Assembly: GCA_016719485.1 (NCBI GenBank)
Contig: JADJZB010000023.1
Coordinates: 248,001-312,000, forward strand
Reading direction: 5' to 3'
Source of the DNA: Holophagales bacterium
Lineage (GTDB): Bacteria > Acidobacteriota > Thermoanaerobaculia > UBA5066
Length of the DNA stretch: 64,000 bases
The translations under genes and the position numbers were made by a program. Below, piece after piece: positions 36,690 through 47,023 of the stretch (its first letter is position 1; each line of letters opens with the position of its first letter). The notes under the pieces are model-generated. The model was not told the DNA's origin. It was given only the letters and a program-made list of their open reading frames with translations, and searched no databases.

Positions 36690-37076
36690 GTGCTCAAGTG
36701 GGTTCAGTGCGTCCGCCGCCGCCCCGAGCTGACCGTCGTGGAGTTCCGCCGCCAGTGGGTGGAGTACAGCGAGCAGATCGTCGCCCTGGGTGCCGAGCTC
36801 GGAGCCGTCCGGGTCGAGGTGAGCGCCGCTCTCGCCGTCGGCGCGAACGCCGAGTGGCAGCTCAGTCGCGGCTCGGCCGCTCCCTTCGACGGCCTTGCCG
36901 AGGTGCACTTCTCCGGGAGCGCCCCGGAGTTCATAGAGGCGCTCGGGCAGCCCGGGCCGAAGGCGCGCGTCGACCGGCTCCTGCGCCTGCAGGAGGACTT
37001 CGTCGACATCCCCCACTCCTGCTTCTTCCTCGCGTCGCAGGACGTGGAGGCCTCCTTCACGCTCGGCGAAACCTGA
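36690..37076 (+). CDS. EthD-like dimeric alpha+beta barrel protein
   Basis: 128 residues from GTG 36690, with GAGGAGG six bases upstream. The start MLKWVQCVRRRPELTVVEFR is typical of EthD-domain proteins (ferredoxin-like dimeric barrel), which serve in some monooxygenase pathways or as small enzymes. No other member of a degradation pathway is adjacent. Cytoplasmic, no signal peptide. The true function is unknown. Convergent with the sugar dehydrogenase, whose stop lies 8 bases away. Confidence 0.65.
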   Translation: MLKWVQCVRRRPELTVVEFRRQWVEYSEQIVALGAELGAVRVEVSAALAVGANAEWQLSRGSAAPFDGLAEVHFSGSAPEFIEALGQPGPKARVDRLLRLQEDFVDIPHSCFFLASQDVEASFTLGET

Positions 37077-37083
37077 GGTCTCG

Positions 37084-39732
37084 CTACTCGGCCGCTTCCA
37101 TCGGAACGAAGCTGCCGTCGTCCGTCCCGGACCCGCCCGGCACCGGACCGTCGTTGACGACCGCGTACGCGACGAAGCGGTCGCTCCCCGAAACGCGGAA
37201 GACCCTCACGTATCCCTCGCGCAGCGCGAACTCGCGCAGGACGCGATCCACCTGGACCCACTCGCCCGGTTCGAGAACGACGTCGCGCGACGTCCCGACC
37301 TTCCTGCCGGCCGTCCCCTCGAAGGCCTCGTAGCGCAGCGTCACCGTGCCCCCGTCCGCATCGGCGTTCAGGAGCGCGAGGTTGGTCCTCACGGCGTCGT
37401 CCTGCCGCAGGCCGAAGAGCCACGCCTCGCGCCACGCGGCCTCGTCCACGCCCGCGCCGGGCGTGAAGAGCCCGTAGGCGCCGCCCCCCGGGGCCGGCGA
37501 CGCCGTCCTCGCCCCGGCGTACCCCTGAACCGGACGTCCCGAGGCCCCCTCGAACGTCACGAAGAGCGCCCCGGCGTACGAGCCGCCCCGGCCTCCGATC
37601 GGAAGCCCCCTCAACCGAAGACGATCCACGATGGCCGGGAGGATCTTCTGTTCCCCCGGGGCGAGGATCTCGGCCGCCGTGAACCGGCGCGGCGAGGGGG
37701 TAGCGAGCGACTCGACCCAGAGGAGGCGGGCCGTGACGGGCGCGTCTCCGGGGTTCGCCAGGACGAGCTCGCTCTGAAAGGCGGGCGTCTCGACGACGAC
37801 GGGAACGACCTGGGTCGCGACGGAGCGCACCGGTGGCACGGGCGCGACGTAAGAGCCGTCGCTCGTGCCGTTGTCGTTGAAGACCGCGTAGGCCCAGAAC
37901 GGCCCGGGCCCCGACAGCCGCTCGACCACCGCCCAGCCGCTGGAGAAGCCGGCGCGGACCAGGACCGCATCGAGCTGGACCCACTCGCCCGGCTCGAGGA
38001 CCACCGTCTCCGGCAGGACGAACGTCCGGCCGGCGGAGTGGAGCGAGACGCGCAGGTACGTCGTCCCGGCGACGGCTCCCGAGAGGAGCGCGAGATTCGT
38101 CCGGTCGGACGGCGTCTCCCGGAGGCCGTAGAGGACGGCCTTCTCGGACACGAGGTCCTGTGCGCGGGGCGCGGGGGTGGCGAGCCCCGCGCGACCGGTC
38201 CCGGAAGGAGTCGTCGTCCGCGCGAGAGCGACGCCGTCCGAGGCGGAGACCAGGCCCGTGAGCTCGACCCGCAGCGTCCCGCCCTGGGAGCCCTGCGACG
38301 CTTCGGGAATCGCGAGCCCCTTCGAACGGAGCCACGCGAGGGCGTCGGGCCAGCTCTTCTGCTGGCCGCGGCCGATCAGCTCCGACACCGTCCCGCCGCC
38401 GGCCCCGCCGAAGCGCCGGGCCGGCGTGTAGGTCGCGCGGATCGTGGCGGTGCTCGCGCCGCGGTTCGCGACGACGAGCTCGGTCGCGAACCGCGACCCC
38501 TCCTGGCCGGTCGCGTCGAGGACGATCGGGACGATGCGCATTGCCGACGGCGTCGTCGTCGTCAGCCGGAAGACCTCTCCACCGGCCGAGTCGGTGACGT
38601 ACACGTCGCCTCGCGGGTCCTCGCCGATGTCCGTCACGCTGCCGATCGAAAACCCACCCGCCGGAATCCACTCCGCCTTGTGGTTCCGCGCGTCGATCAC
38701 CTCGTTGCCGAGCCGCCGGACGCTGAACAGCTCGCCCGAGCAGTAGTCGGCGAAGAGGTAGCGCCCCGCGATCTCGGGAACCGACGCCCCGCGCGCCACG
38801 ACTCCACCCGTCACCGAGCAGCGCCGGGGATTCACGGTGTGCGCGTACTCGAGGATCGGGAGCGTCAGCGACGGCGTCAGGCAACCGGACGCGGGGTCGT
38901 AGCAGTGCGCTCCCTCCATCCGCCGCCAGCCGTAGTTCTCGCCTCCCGGGGACGCAGCGCTCTGCCAGTCGATCTCCTCCCACGCCCCCTGCCCCACGTC
39001 GCCGATCCAGAGGTCCCCGCTGGCCCGGTCGAACGAGAAGCGCCACGGGTTGCGCAGGCCCTTCGCCCAGATCTCGGGCAGGGGATTCGTCCGGCCCGCG
39101 AACGGGTTGTCGGCCGGGACGGCGTACTCCTTCCCCGCGTCCCGCCCGTCCACGTCGATGCGGAGGATCTTCCCGAGCCACGTGCCGTCGTTCTGCGCGA
39201 GGTTCTGCGGATCGCCGCCGCCCCCTCCATCGCCGAAACCGAGGTACAGGGTCCCGTCGATCGGGGAGAACGCGAGGTGGCCTCCGTTGTGGTTCGAGAA
39301 GGGCTGCGTCCGGCGCAGGAGAACCCTCTCGCTCCCGGGAGTGGCGAAATCGGGATTCGAGGAGACGACGAACTCGGACACGACGGTGTGGCCCTGCGGG
39401 TCGGTGTAGTTCACGTAGAACCGGCCGTTCCGGCGGTACTCCGGGTGAAACGCCAGGCCCAGGAGACCTCGCTCGCCGCCCGAGCTGATCCGCCCGGAGA
39501 GGTCGAGGAAGCTCCCGCCGAGAAGGACCCCGTCCTTCACGATCCGCACCCTGCCCCCCTGCTCGGCGACGAAGAGCCGCTGAAAGTCCCCCGCGGGCGC
39601 CGTGACGCGCAGCGGGTTCGAGAGGCCCGACGCGACGAGGACCGGCTCCACGCCGCCGATGGCGGAGAACGCCGGGAGAAGCGCCGCGCTGAACAGCACG
39701 CAAGACGAGCGAACGACCCGGAAGAGGCTCAT
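37084..39732 (-). CDS. Secreted PQQ-type glucose/sorbosone dehydrogenase with tandem C-terminal module
   Basis: 882 residues from ATG 39732, with a signal peptide (about residues 1-27). Residues about 28-390 form the six-bladed sGDH/YliI propeller: GERGLLGLAFHPEY, SNHNGGHLAFSPIDGTLYLGFGDGGGG (catalytic His within NHNGG) and AEWIPAGG-type strand ends. This family oxidises aldose sugars with PQQ. The remaining 490 residues are two copies of the same roughly 240-residue module that ends the 17,788-22,134 protein (about 397-628 and 638-878). Each closes with a (A/V)YAVxND...DGSYV/DGSFVP motif. The module is probably for attachment or binding. PQQ dependence is inferred from the family. Confidence 0.88.
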   Translation of the reverse strand: MSLFRVVRSSCVLFSAALLPAFSAIGGVEPVLVASGLSNPLRVTAPAGDFQRLFVAEQGGRVRIVKDGVLLGGSFLDLSGRISSGGERGLLGLAFHPEYRRNGRFYVNYTDPQGHTVVSEFVVSSNPDFATPGSERVLLRRTQPFSNHNGGHLAFSPIDGTLYLGFGDGGGGGDPQNLAQNDGTWLGKILRIDVDGRDAGKEYAVPADNPFAGRTNPLPEIWAKGLRNPWRFSFDRASGDLWIGDVGQGAWEEIDWQSAASPGGENYGWRRMEGAHCYDPASGCLTPSLTLPILEYAHTVNPRRCSVTGGVVARGASVPEIAGRYLFADYCSGELFSVRRLGNEVIDARNHKAEWIPAGGFSIGSVTDIGEDPRGDVYVTDSAGGEVFRLTTTTPSAMRIVPIVLDATGQEGSRFATELVVANRGASTATIRATYTPARRFGGAGGGTVSELIGRGQQKSWPDALAWLRSKGLAIPEASQGSQGGTLRVELTGLVSASDGVALARTTTPSGTGRAGLATPAPRAQDLVSEKAVLYGLRETPSDRTNLALLSGAVAGTTYLRVSLHSAGRTFVLPETVVLEPGEWVQLDAVLVRAGFSSGWAVVERLSGPGPFWAYAVFNDNGTSDGSYVAPVPPVRSVATQVVPVVVETPAFQSELVLANPGDAPVTARLLWVESLATPSPRRFTAAEILAPGEQKILPAIVDRLRLRGLPIGGRGGSYAGALFVTFEGASGRPVQGYAGARTASPAPGGGAYGLFTPGAGVDEAAWREAWLFGLRQDDAVRTNLALLNADADGGTVTLRYEAFEGTAGRKVGTSRDVVLEPGEWVQVDRVLREFALREGYVRVFRVSGSDRFVAYAVVNDGPVPGGSGTDDGSFVPMEAAE

Positions 39733-39835
39733 GGCGCGATTCTGGGCTCGCCCCCGGATCGGGGCCAACCTTGTGACGGAGGTCACAAGCGACACCGGGC
39801 CACGCGACAGGTTGAGCGGGCGCGACGCGCGGCAG

Positions 39836-40747
39836 TCAGCGCGCGGAACCCGGCGGAACGAGGAAACGGACCCTTCCGCCGGCTGGTCCGACGGTGACGG
39901 GCGTCCTGCCGGCGCCCTCCCCATCGACCTGCACTTCCAGCTCGTACCCGGCGAGGGAGCGGGCGGTGAAGCTCTTCACCGGGAATCGCTCGACGCCCCT
40001 CACGTCGAGCTGCCGCGCCTTGCCGCCGGGAAGGAGACGGTAGAACTGGAGGAGGTCGATGCGTCTTTCGGACGTGAACAGGACGAGGTCGAGGAGGTCG
40101 TCACCCGGGTCGGCGAACGGCGAGAGGATCGCGTCGCCGGCGTACTTGCTCGTGTTCGCCGCGACGACGAACGTCGCGCGGCGGGTGAAGGGAGCGCCGT
40201 CGGCGCGCAGGCCCGTCACCTCGATCGTCGGGAACTCGTAGCGGCACCACTCCCACGTCGCCGTCAGCGAGAACCCGACCCGCCCGAAAAGGCGCTTGAG
40301 CGTCGGGTTGACGTTCGCCATGACGCGCGCGTCGAAGCCGACGCCGGTGCAGATGAGCGACGTCCGGCCCGCCGTGGGCCAGGTCGTCAGCGTCCGGGTC
40401 TGGGTCGAGGTCAGGAACTGGGCCGCTTCCTCCGGGCTCTTCCCGAGGCCGAGCTCCCGGGCGACGACGTTCGTCGTCCCCGCGGGGAGGATCGCCAGCG
40501 GAACGTCGCTCCCCACGAGCGCGCTCGCCGCCTCGGCGATGGTCCCGTCGCCGCCGGCGACGGCGACGAGGTCCGGCCCGTCCGCGAGCCTGTCGGAGAC
40601 GAGCTGGGTGGCGTGGCCGGGCCTCTCCGTTGCGAGGAGGGAGAGAACGACGCCGCGGCTCCGGGCGCCGTCCGCGAGGGCCGCCATCTGCGCGGTCCGG
40701 TCGCGTCCTCCCGCCGCCGGGTTGTAGACGAGGAGGCCGCGCCTCAC
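39836..40747 (-). CDS. Diacylglycerol kinase-family lipid kinase
   Basis: 303 residues from GTG 40747, overlapping the ruvB stop as GTGA. It carries the family's NPAAGG loop (residues 9-14), AGGDGTIAEAAS (GGDGT, 65-69), PAGTTNVVARELGL and a GVGFDARV segment. These are DgkB/YegS-type soluble lipid kinases that phosphorylate diacylglycerol or related lipids at the membrane surface. It is the last gene of the ppiD-ruvA-ruvB run. Confidence 0.88.
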   Translation of the reverse strand: MRRGLLVYNPAAGGRDRTAQMAALADGARSRGVVLSLLATERPGHATQLVSDRLADGPDLVAVAGGDGTIAEAASALVGSDVPLAILPAGTTNVVARELGLGKSPEEAAQFLTSTQTRTLTTWPTAGRTSLICTGVGFDARVMANVNPTLKRLFGRVGFSLTATWEWCRYEFPTIEVTGLRADGAPFTRRATFVVAANTSKYAGDAILSPFADPGDDLLDLVLFTSERRIDLLQFYRLLPGGKARQLDVRGVERFPVKSFTARSLAGYELEVQVDGEGAGRTPVTVGPAGGRVRFLVPPGSAR

Positions 40748-41772
40748 GCCGGACCGTCGAAGAGCGGCCCCGCGGCCGACCGGGGAGGCAGGCCGAGGTG
40801 CCGGTACGCGAGCGCGGTCGCGACGCGCCCCTTCGGGGTCCGCGACAGGAAGCCGGACTGCAGGAGGAACGGCTCGTAGAGATCTTCGAGCGTCCCCTTG
40901 TCCTCGCCGAGCGAGTGCGCGAGGGCCGACAGGCCCACCGGGCCGCCGCCGAAACGGTCGACGATCGTCCCGAGGATCCGGCGGTCCAGCTCGTCGAGGC
41001 CGAAGTGGTCGACCTCCAGCCGGTCGAGCGACGACCGCGCCCCCGCGGCCGAGATCCGGCTCTCTCCCGCCACCTCGACGAAGTCGCGGACGCGCCTGAG
41101 GAGCCGGTTCGCGATGCGTGGTGTCCCGCGGCTGCGCCGCGCGATCTCGCCGGCGCCGTCCTCGTCGATCGGGCAGCCGAGGATCTCGGCGGACCTGAGG
41201 ACGATCGTCTTCAGCGACGCCGTGTCGTAGTAGTCGAGCCGGTGCGTGATGCCGAACCGCGCGGTGAGCGGCGTCGAGAGGAGCCCCGCGCGCGTCGTCG
41301 CTCCGACGAGCGTGAAGGGCTGCAGCCGCAGCTCCACCGTTCGCGCGGCGGGTCCGGTGCCGATGACGAGGTCCAGCTTTCCGTCCTCGAGCGCGGGGTA
41401 GAGGATCTCCTCGACGGCGGCGGGAATGCGGTGGATCTCGTCGATGAAGAGGACGTCGCCCGGCCCGAGGTTCGTCAGGATCGCGGCGAGGTCCCCGGCC
41501 TTCTCGAGGACCGGCCCCGCCGTCACCCGGACCTGGGCGCCCATCTCGCGCGCGATGATGTGCGCCAGTGTCGTCTTCCCCAGGCCCGGGGGACCGAAGA
41601 GGAGGACGTGGTCGAGCGGCTCGCGCCGACGCCGCGCCGCGGTGAGAAAGACGCCGAGCGTCTCCTTCAGCTTCGTCTGGCCGATGAAGTCGCCGAGGTC
41701 CGTCGGCCGCAGCGTTCGTTCCGGCTCGCGCTCTTCAGGCTCCGGGCTGCCCGCGAGGAGGCGTTCGTCCAT
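40744..41772 (-). CDS. ruvB: Holliday junction branch-migration helicase RuvB
   Basis: 342 residues. AAA+ ATPase with Walker A GPPGLGKTT (60-68), Walker B LFIDEIHR, sensor GATTRAG and a C-terminal winged helix ending in a GRVATALAYRHLG segment. It works with RuvA on recombination and stalled-fork junctions. It follows ruvA by 16 bases in the normal bacterial order. No ruvC is present in this window. Confidence 0.97.
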   Translation of the reverse strand: MDERLLAGSPEPEEREPERTLRPTDLGDFIGQTKLKETLGVFLTAARRRREPLDHVLLFGPPGLGKTTLAHIIAREMGAQVRVTAGPVLEKAGDLAAILTNLGPGDVLFIDEIHRIPAAVEEILYPALEDGKLDLVIGTGPAARTVELRLQPFTLVGATTRAGLLSTPLTARFGITHRLDYYDTASLKTIVLRSAEILGCPIDEDGAGEIARRSRGTPRIANRLLRRVRDFVEVAGESRISAAGARSSLDRLEVDHFGLDELDRRILGTIVDRFGGGPVGLSALAHSLGEDKGTLEDLYEPFLLQSGFLSRTPKGRVATALAYRHLGLPPRSAAGPLFDGPA

Positions 41773-41788
41773 CGTCGAGCCCTCCGGC

Positions 41789-42394
41789 TCACCGCGACAG
41801 GAGCCGCAGCGCCGCCGAGAGGAGCGCCGGGAGGTCCGTCGTGCCGGCCACGTCGCCCGCCGCCTTCACGGCCGCCTCCGCCTGCGGCTTGCGGTAGCCG
41901 AGGTTGACGAGGGCCCCGACGGCGTCGTCGAGAAGGCCGCCCAGGGCCGAGGGGACCCCGAAGGCCGTCGAGGAGGAAGACGAGGAGAGGATCCCCGAGA
42001 CCTTGTCCTTCAGCTCCACCCCGAGCCGCTCCGCCAGCTTCTTGCCGACACCGGGGATCGTCGACAGACGCGCGACGTTCTGCGCGGCGATCGCACCGAC
42101 GAGCTCGGGGAGCGGAAGCCCCGACAAGACCACGAGCGCCAGCCTCGGACCGATTCCCGAGACCGTGATGAGCCGCTCGAAGAGGGCCTTCTCCTCGGAC
42201 GTGGCGAAACCGAAGAGGAGGAGGGCGTCCTCCCGTACGTGCGTGTGGACGTGGAGGCTGGCTCTCTCCCCGATATCGGGGAGAGAGGCAAACGTCCCGA
42301 GGGGAACGTGGAGCTCGTAGCCGACGCCCGAGGCGTCGACCACGGCCCTGTCGGGCCGCTTCTCCAGGACGATTCCCGAGAGGCGCCCGATCAC
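41789..42394 (-). CDS. ruvA: Holliday junction-binding protein RuvA
   Basis: 201 residues from GTG 42394 (MIGRLSGIVLEKRPD). It has the N-terminal OB fold, helix-hairpin-helix motifs ITVSGIGPRLALVVLSGL and STIPGVGKKLAERLGVEL, a Ser-rich flexible linker and the C-terminal RuvB-binding helix domain (VGALVNLGYRKPQAEAAV). It lies 7 bases after the ppiD-like gene and 16 before ruvB. Confidence 0.96.
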   Translation of the reverse strand: MIGRLSGIVLEKRPDRAVVDASGVGYELHVPLGTFASLPDIGERASLHVHTHVREDALLLFGFATSEEKALFERLITVSGIGPRLALVVLSGLPLPELVGAIAAQNVARLSTIPGVGKKLAERLGVELKDKVSGILSSSSSSTAFGVPSALGGLLDDAVGALVNLGYRKPQAEAAVKAAGDVAGTTDLPALLSAALRLLSR

Positions 42395-42401
42395 GCTCCG
42401 G

Positions 42402-44354
42402 TCATGCCTGCCCGGAGAAGCGGGCCAGGAGCTCCTTGTTGACCTCGATGCGCGCCTCGGCCCGCAGCCGCTGGACGAGCGACTGGAAGAGCCGCCCGGC
42501 CTTCTGCTGGCGCAGGCGGTCGAGGGCCTCGCCCTTCTGCTTTGCGAAAGCGTCGGCGTCGAAAGGCGTGACCTCCAGGACCCGGAGGATCGCGGCGCCG
42601 CGATCGGCCACCCAGACCGGGCCCTTCGTCTCGCCGACGGCCGCGGAGAACGCGGCGTCCAGGAGAGCCTTGCCCGTCCCGAGGCCCGGCACGGGCCCCG
42701 CTTTCGGAAAAGCGTCGGGGGTCTCGACCCGCACACCCGCCGTCTTCGCGACATCCTCGAGCGAGGCTCCCGGGGTCATCGCCGCGCGCGCGGCGGCGAG
42801 GGCGGTCTCCTGCTGCTTGGTCTTCACGAGGTCGGCCTTCACGCGGGCCTTCACGTCGGCGAACGCCGCCGGCCCGGCCGCCTTCACCTCGACCGGCTTC
42901 AGGATCACCTCGCCGCGCGCCGTGGCGACGGGCTCGGAGACCTCGCCGACCGGCAGCTCGAAGAGAAGCTGCATGAAGCTCGGGTTCGGGCCGATGCCGG
43001 CTGGCGCGTCGGTGCGGGCGACGAGCTCGGTCTCGTTGAACGTCACGCCCGGCCGCGTCAGCTTCCTGAGGTCGTCGTCGGAGGGATTCTTGCCGAGCTT
43101 GCCGACCCGGTCGGCCAGCTCGCGCGCGAGGCGCCGGGCCTCGTCGCCCGCCCGATCCTCCTCGAGGCGACCGCGGATCGACGCGGAGACTTCGAAGAGC
43201 GGCTGGACGCGTTCGGCGCTCCGGCCGGTCACCTGGAGGACGTGAAATCCGAACGGCGACTTGACCGGGCCGACGACGTCGTCCTTCGCCGCGCCGAAGG
43301 CCGCGTCCTCGAACTCCTTGACCATCCGCCCGCGCGCAACGGCCCCCAGCTCGCCGCCGGAGTCCTTCGAGCCCGGATCCTCGGACTCGGCCTTCGCGAG
43401 GGCGGCGAAATCGGCGCCCCCCTTCAGGCGCTTCACGGCGGAGTCGGCCTTTGCCCTGGCGGCCGCGTCGGACGCCGGGGTTCCGTCCGCCTTGTAGAGG
43501 ATGTGCCGAACGGTGACTTCCTCACCCTTCCTGTAGGTGTCGAGGCTCTTCGCGTATTCCGCCGCGACGTCGGCGTCCGTGACCTTCCGCGCCGCCTCGG
43601 CACGCAGCTGCGCGCTCTCCACGAGGAGGTACTTCGCCTTGCGCCGCTCGGGGAGCTGGTAGTCGGACGATCTCTTCTTGAAGTGGGCCTCTGCCTCGGC
43701 GTCCGGGATCGACTCCGGCGAGAGGGCGGGGGCCGGGACGAGGGCGTAGGCGATCTTCGCCTTCACCGTCCGCCCCTCGAAGTCGGCCTTCAGCTCGTCC
43801 TCGCCGACGAACGCGGACTCCGTGACGAACCGGTTCAGCTTCTCCATGAGCGCCTGCTCGCGCGTGTCGGCCTCGAAGCCCTCGGGGCTGAGGTTGGCGC
43901 CGGCGAGCATCCGCCGGTAGATCACCTCGCCGACGAAGACCCCGTCCTTCACGAAGAGGAGGTTCCCCTGCTGGTCCCTCATCTTCAGGATCCGGGCCGT
44001 GACCTCCGCGTCGGACACGGAGAGCCCGAGGCGCTCCGTCTCGCCCCGCAGGAGCCGCCTGTCCACGAGCGAGTTCAGCACCTGCGAGGGGAGATTGATG
44101 GCCCGCGCGAGCTCGGGGCTGAAGCTCTGCCCGTACATCTGCCGATACCGTTCCTCGGCCTGGACGTACTCCCGCCGGAACTCCACCTCGGTGATCTTCG
44201 ACGAGCCGACCCTGGCTGCGAAGTCGACGTCGCTGCCACCGCCTCCCGCCGCCCCCATTCCCCAGTCCGCGAAGACGAAGATGACGAAGACGGCGATGAC
44301 CGCCCACAGAACCCACTTGAGGTGCTTGAAATTTTCCCTGAAAGTCTTGAGCAT
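42402..44354 (-). CDS. PpiD-like membrane-anchored peptidyl-prolyl isomerase/chaperone
   Basis: 650 residues from ATG 44354, with AGAGGGA directly upstream. One N-terminal membrane anchor (about residues 14-31), a SurA-N-like chaperone region, then a parvulin-type rotamase domain beginning VTVRHILYKADG and ending VKSPFGFHVLQV. A second, weaker rotamase-like region occupies the C-terminal third. This is the PpiD architecture: an inner-membrane chaperone that helps periplasmic and outer-membrane proteins fold. It heads the ppiD-ruvA-ruvB-dgk run and is divergent from the FecR-like gene. Confidence 0.88.
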   Translation of the reverse strand: MLKTFRENFKHLKWVLWAVIAVFVIFVFADWGMGAAGGGGSDVDFAARVGSSKITEVEFRREYVQAEERYRQMYGQSFSPELARAINLPSQVLNSLVDRRLLRGETERLGLSVSDAEVTARILKMRDQQGNLLFVKDGVFVGEVIYRRMLAGANLSPEGFEADTREQALMEKLNRFVTESAFVGEDELKADFEGRTVKAKIAYALVPAPALSPESIPDAEAEAHFKKRSSDYQLPERRKAKYLLVESAQLRAEAARKVTDADVAAEYAKSLDTYRKGEEVTVRHILYKADGTPASDAAARAKADSAVKRLKGGADFAALAKAESEDPGSKDSGGELGAVARGRMVKEFEDAAFGAAKDDVVGPVKSPFGFHVLQVTGRSAERVQPLFEVSASIRGRLEEDRAGDEARRLARELADRVGKLGKNPSDDDLRKLTRPGVTFNETELVARTDAPAGIGPNPSFMQLLFELPVGEVSEPVATARGEVILKPVEVKAAGPAAFADVKARVKADLVKTKQQETALAAARAAMTPGASLEDVAKTAGVRVETPDAFPKAGPVPGLGTGKALLDAAFSAAVGETKGPVWVADRGAAILRVLEVTPFDADAFAKQKGEALDRLRQQKAGRLFQSLVQRLRAEARIEVNKELLARFSGQA

Positions 44355-44423
44355 TCCCTCTCCGACCGGGCGCCGGGCTCCCGACGCCGCAAGCGCTGGA
44401 GGATAGCGCGGGCCGACCGGCCC

Positions 44424-44453
44424 GACAAGGAGCGACCGGCACCGTGATATAAA
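44424..44453 (+). promoter_or_regulatory. Possible promoter of the elongasome operon
   Basis: TATAAA at 44448-44453 is an unusually AT-rich hexamer for this GC level and lies 38 bases before the first gene of the mre cluster. The best upstream -35 is poor (GACAAG at 44424-44429, 18-base spacer), so only the -10 is persuasive. Confidence 0.3.
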
Positions 44454-44491
44454 TGGAGCTTCGCCGGTAAGCGGCTGAAGACGCAAAGGTT

Positions 44492-45946
44492 ATGGCTGCA
44501 AAGAAGGACGGGCGCCGGTTCGAGGTCGAGCTCGACTGGTACTACGTCTCCAAGGAGACCCTCTGGCGCTGGGTGCTGCTCCTCGTCGGGGCCGCGATTC
44601 TCGTGTCTGCAGGGATCTACTGGTGGCTCAACCGGGGCGACGACCTCGCGGGGCGCGCGACCCGCGAGATCGCGGCCGCAGACGAGCTCCTCGCCAAGGC
44701 CAGGACTTCGCCCGGCGCGATCCGCGCCCGGGAGGAGATCGCCGTAGCGGCCCAGAAGCTCGAGAACGCCCGCGCCTCCCACGCGGGCGCCCGCTACGCC
44801 GACGCGCTGAAGGAAGCGGTCGAGGCACGCCAGCTCGCCCTCAGGATCACCTCCGGCGCCGGGACGCTGCGGCACGACGCCGCCATCATGGAGCTCGGCG
44901 GACGCGTCGAGATCCAGCGCGCAAGCCGCGCCACATGGGAAGGGGCGCGCGTCGGGATGAAGCTCTACGAAGGGGACTTCCTGAAGACGGGCGCCAACGG
45001 CCTCGCCGAGGTCATGGCCGTCGACGGGACCTTCTACCGGATCAAGCCGGAAACCCTTTTCGAGGTCCACCGCGGCAAGACGTTCGCAGGGGCCGGCGAG
45101 GGGGAGCCGAAGAGGCAGTCCGAGATCAAGTTCATCGTCGGCACCGTCGACATCGACACGGGCGAGGGGTCCCGGTCCATCGTCCGGACCGACGCCGCCA
45201 CGGCCGACATCGCCTCGCGATCGAACGTCGGGGTCGATGTCGACCCCTCCAAGGCGACGGGGGTCTCGACCTATCGCGGCCGGGTCACGCTCTCCACGGC
45301 GTCGGGCTCCGTCACCCTCGGCGACCGCGAACGCGTCGTCGCCAGCGCGGGTGGGCTGGGACCGAAGACGATCCTGCCCGACCCGCCCCGCCCGATCGCC
45401 CCTGACGACGCCGCCGTTTTCGACCTGAACCGCCCCCAGCCCCTCACACTCAAGTGGTCCCCGGTCCCGGGGGCCGCACGGTACAGGCTCCAGATCGCAC
45501 GGAGCCGCCTCTACATCCCCGACTCGATCGTCATCGTCGACGATCGCCCGCGCCCGGAAGCGGTCGTGTCGGTGACCGAAGAGGGGGCGTTCTACTGGCG
45601 CGTCGCCACGCTCGGAAAGGGCAACGTCGTCTCCGAGTGGTCGCCGACGCGGCGGTTCAAGGTCCTCCGGGGCGGGCGAACGTCCGGCGGACCCGACAGC
45701 ACCCCGCCCGAGCTCGTTCTCTCGCGCCCCCAGGTGAACGGCACGCTCGTCATCCTCTCGGGGCGCTCCGAGCCGGGTGCGGCGGTGTCGGTGAACGGCG
45801 AGCCGGCCGACGTCGACGCCTCCGGGACCTTCAAGAAAGTCATCTCCTTCGCGAACGAAGGGGTCAACGTCCTCACCGTGCGCGCCGTGGACGGCGCGGG
45901 AAACGAGACCCTCCGTCGAGAGACGGTGATGATCGAGATCTACTAG
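44492..45946 (+). CDS. FecR-domain membrane protein at the head of the mre operon
   Basis: 484 residues from ATG 44492, with AAAGG upstream. A short cytoplasmic start, one transmembrane helix (about residues 25-46), a helical region, then a FecR-like beta domain (about 130-260) with the pattern WEGARVGMKLYEGDFLKTG and VEVMAVDGTFYRIKPET-type strands. The protein ends with Ig-like beta segments (GAARYRLQIAR; SGRSEPGAAVSVNG). It lies 44 bases before mreB and so may be co-transcribed with the elongasome. Its role, possibly peptidoglycan-facing binding or regulation, is inferred. Confidence 0.72.
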   Translation: MAAKKDGRRFEVELDWYYVSKETLWRWVLLLVGAAILVSAGIYWWLNRGDDLAGRATREIAAADELLAKARTSPGAIRAREEIAVAAQKLENARASHAGARYADALKEAVEARQLALRITSGAGTLRHDAAIMELGGRVEIQRASRATWEGARVGMKLYEGDFLKTGANGLAEVMAVDGTFYRIKPETLFEVHRGKTFAGAGEGEPKRQSEIKFIVGTVDIDTGEGSRSIVRTDAATADIASRSNVGVDVDPSKATGVSTYRGRVTLSTASGSVTLGDRERVVASAGGLGPKTILPDPPRPIAPDDAAVFDLNRPQPLTLKWSPVPGAARYRLQIARSRLYIPDSIVIVDDRPRPEAVVSVTEEGAFYWRVATLGKGNVVSEWSPTRRFKVLRGGRTSGGPDSTPPELVLSRPQVNGTLVILSGRSEPGAAVSVNGEPADVDASGTFKKVISFANEGVNVLTVRAVDGAGNETLRRETVMIEIY

Positions 45947-45990
45947 ACCGCAACGCGCCTTCGGGCGCCCGGCCCGGAAAGGAACGTCCC

Positions 45991-47016
<1,026 letters not shown>

Positions 47017-47023
47017 GGGCCCC

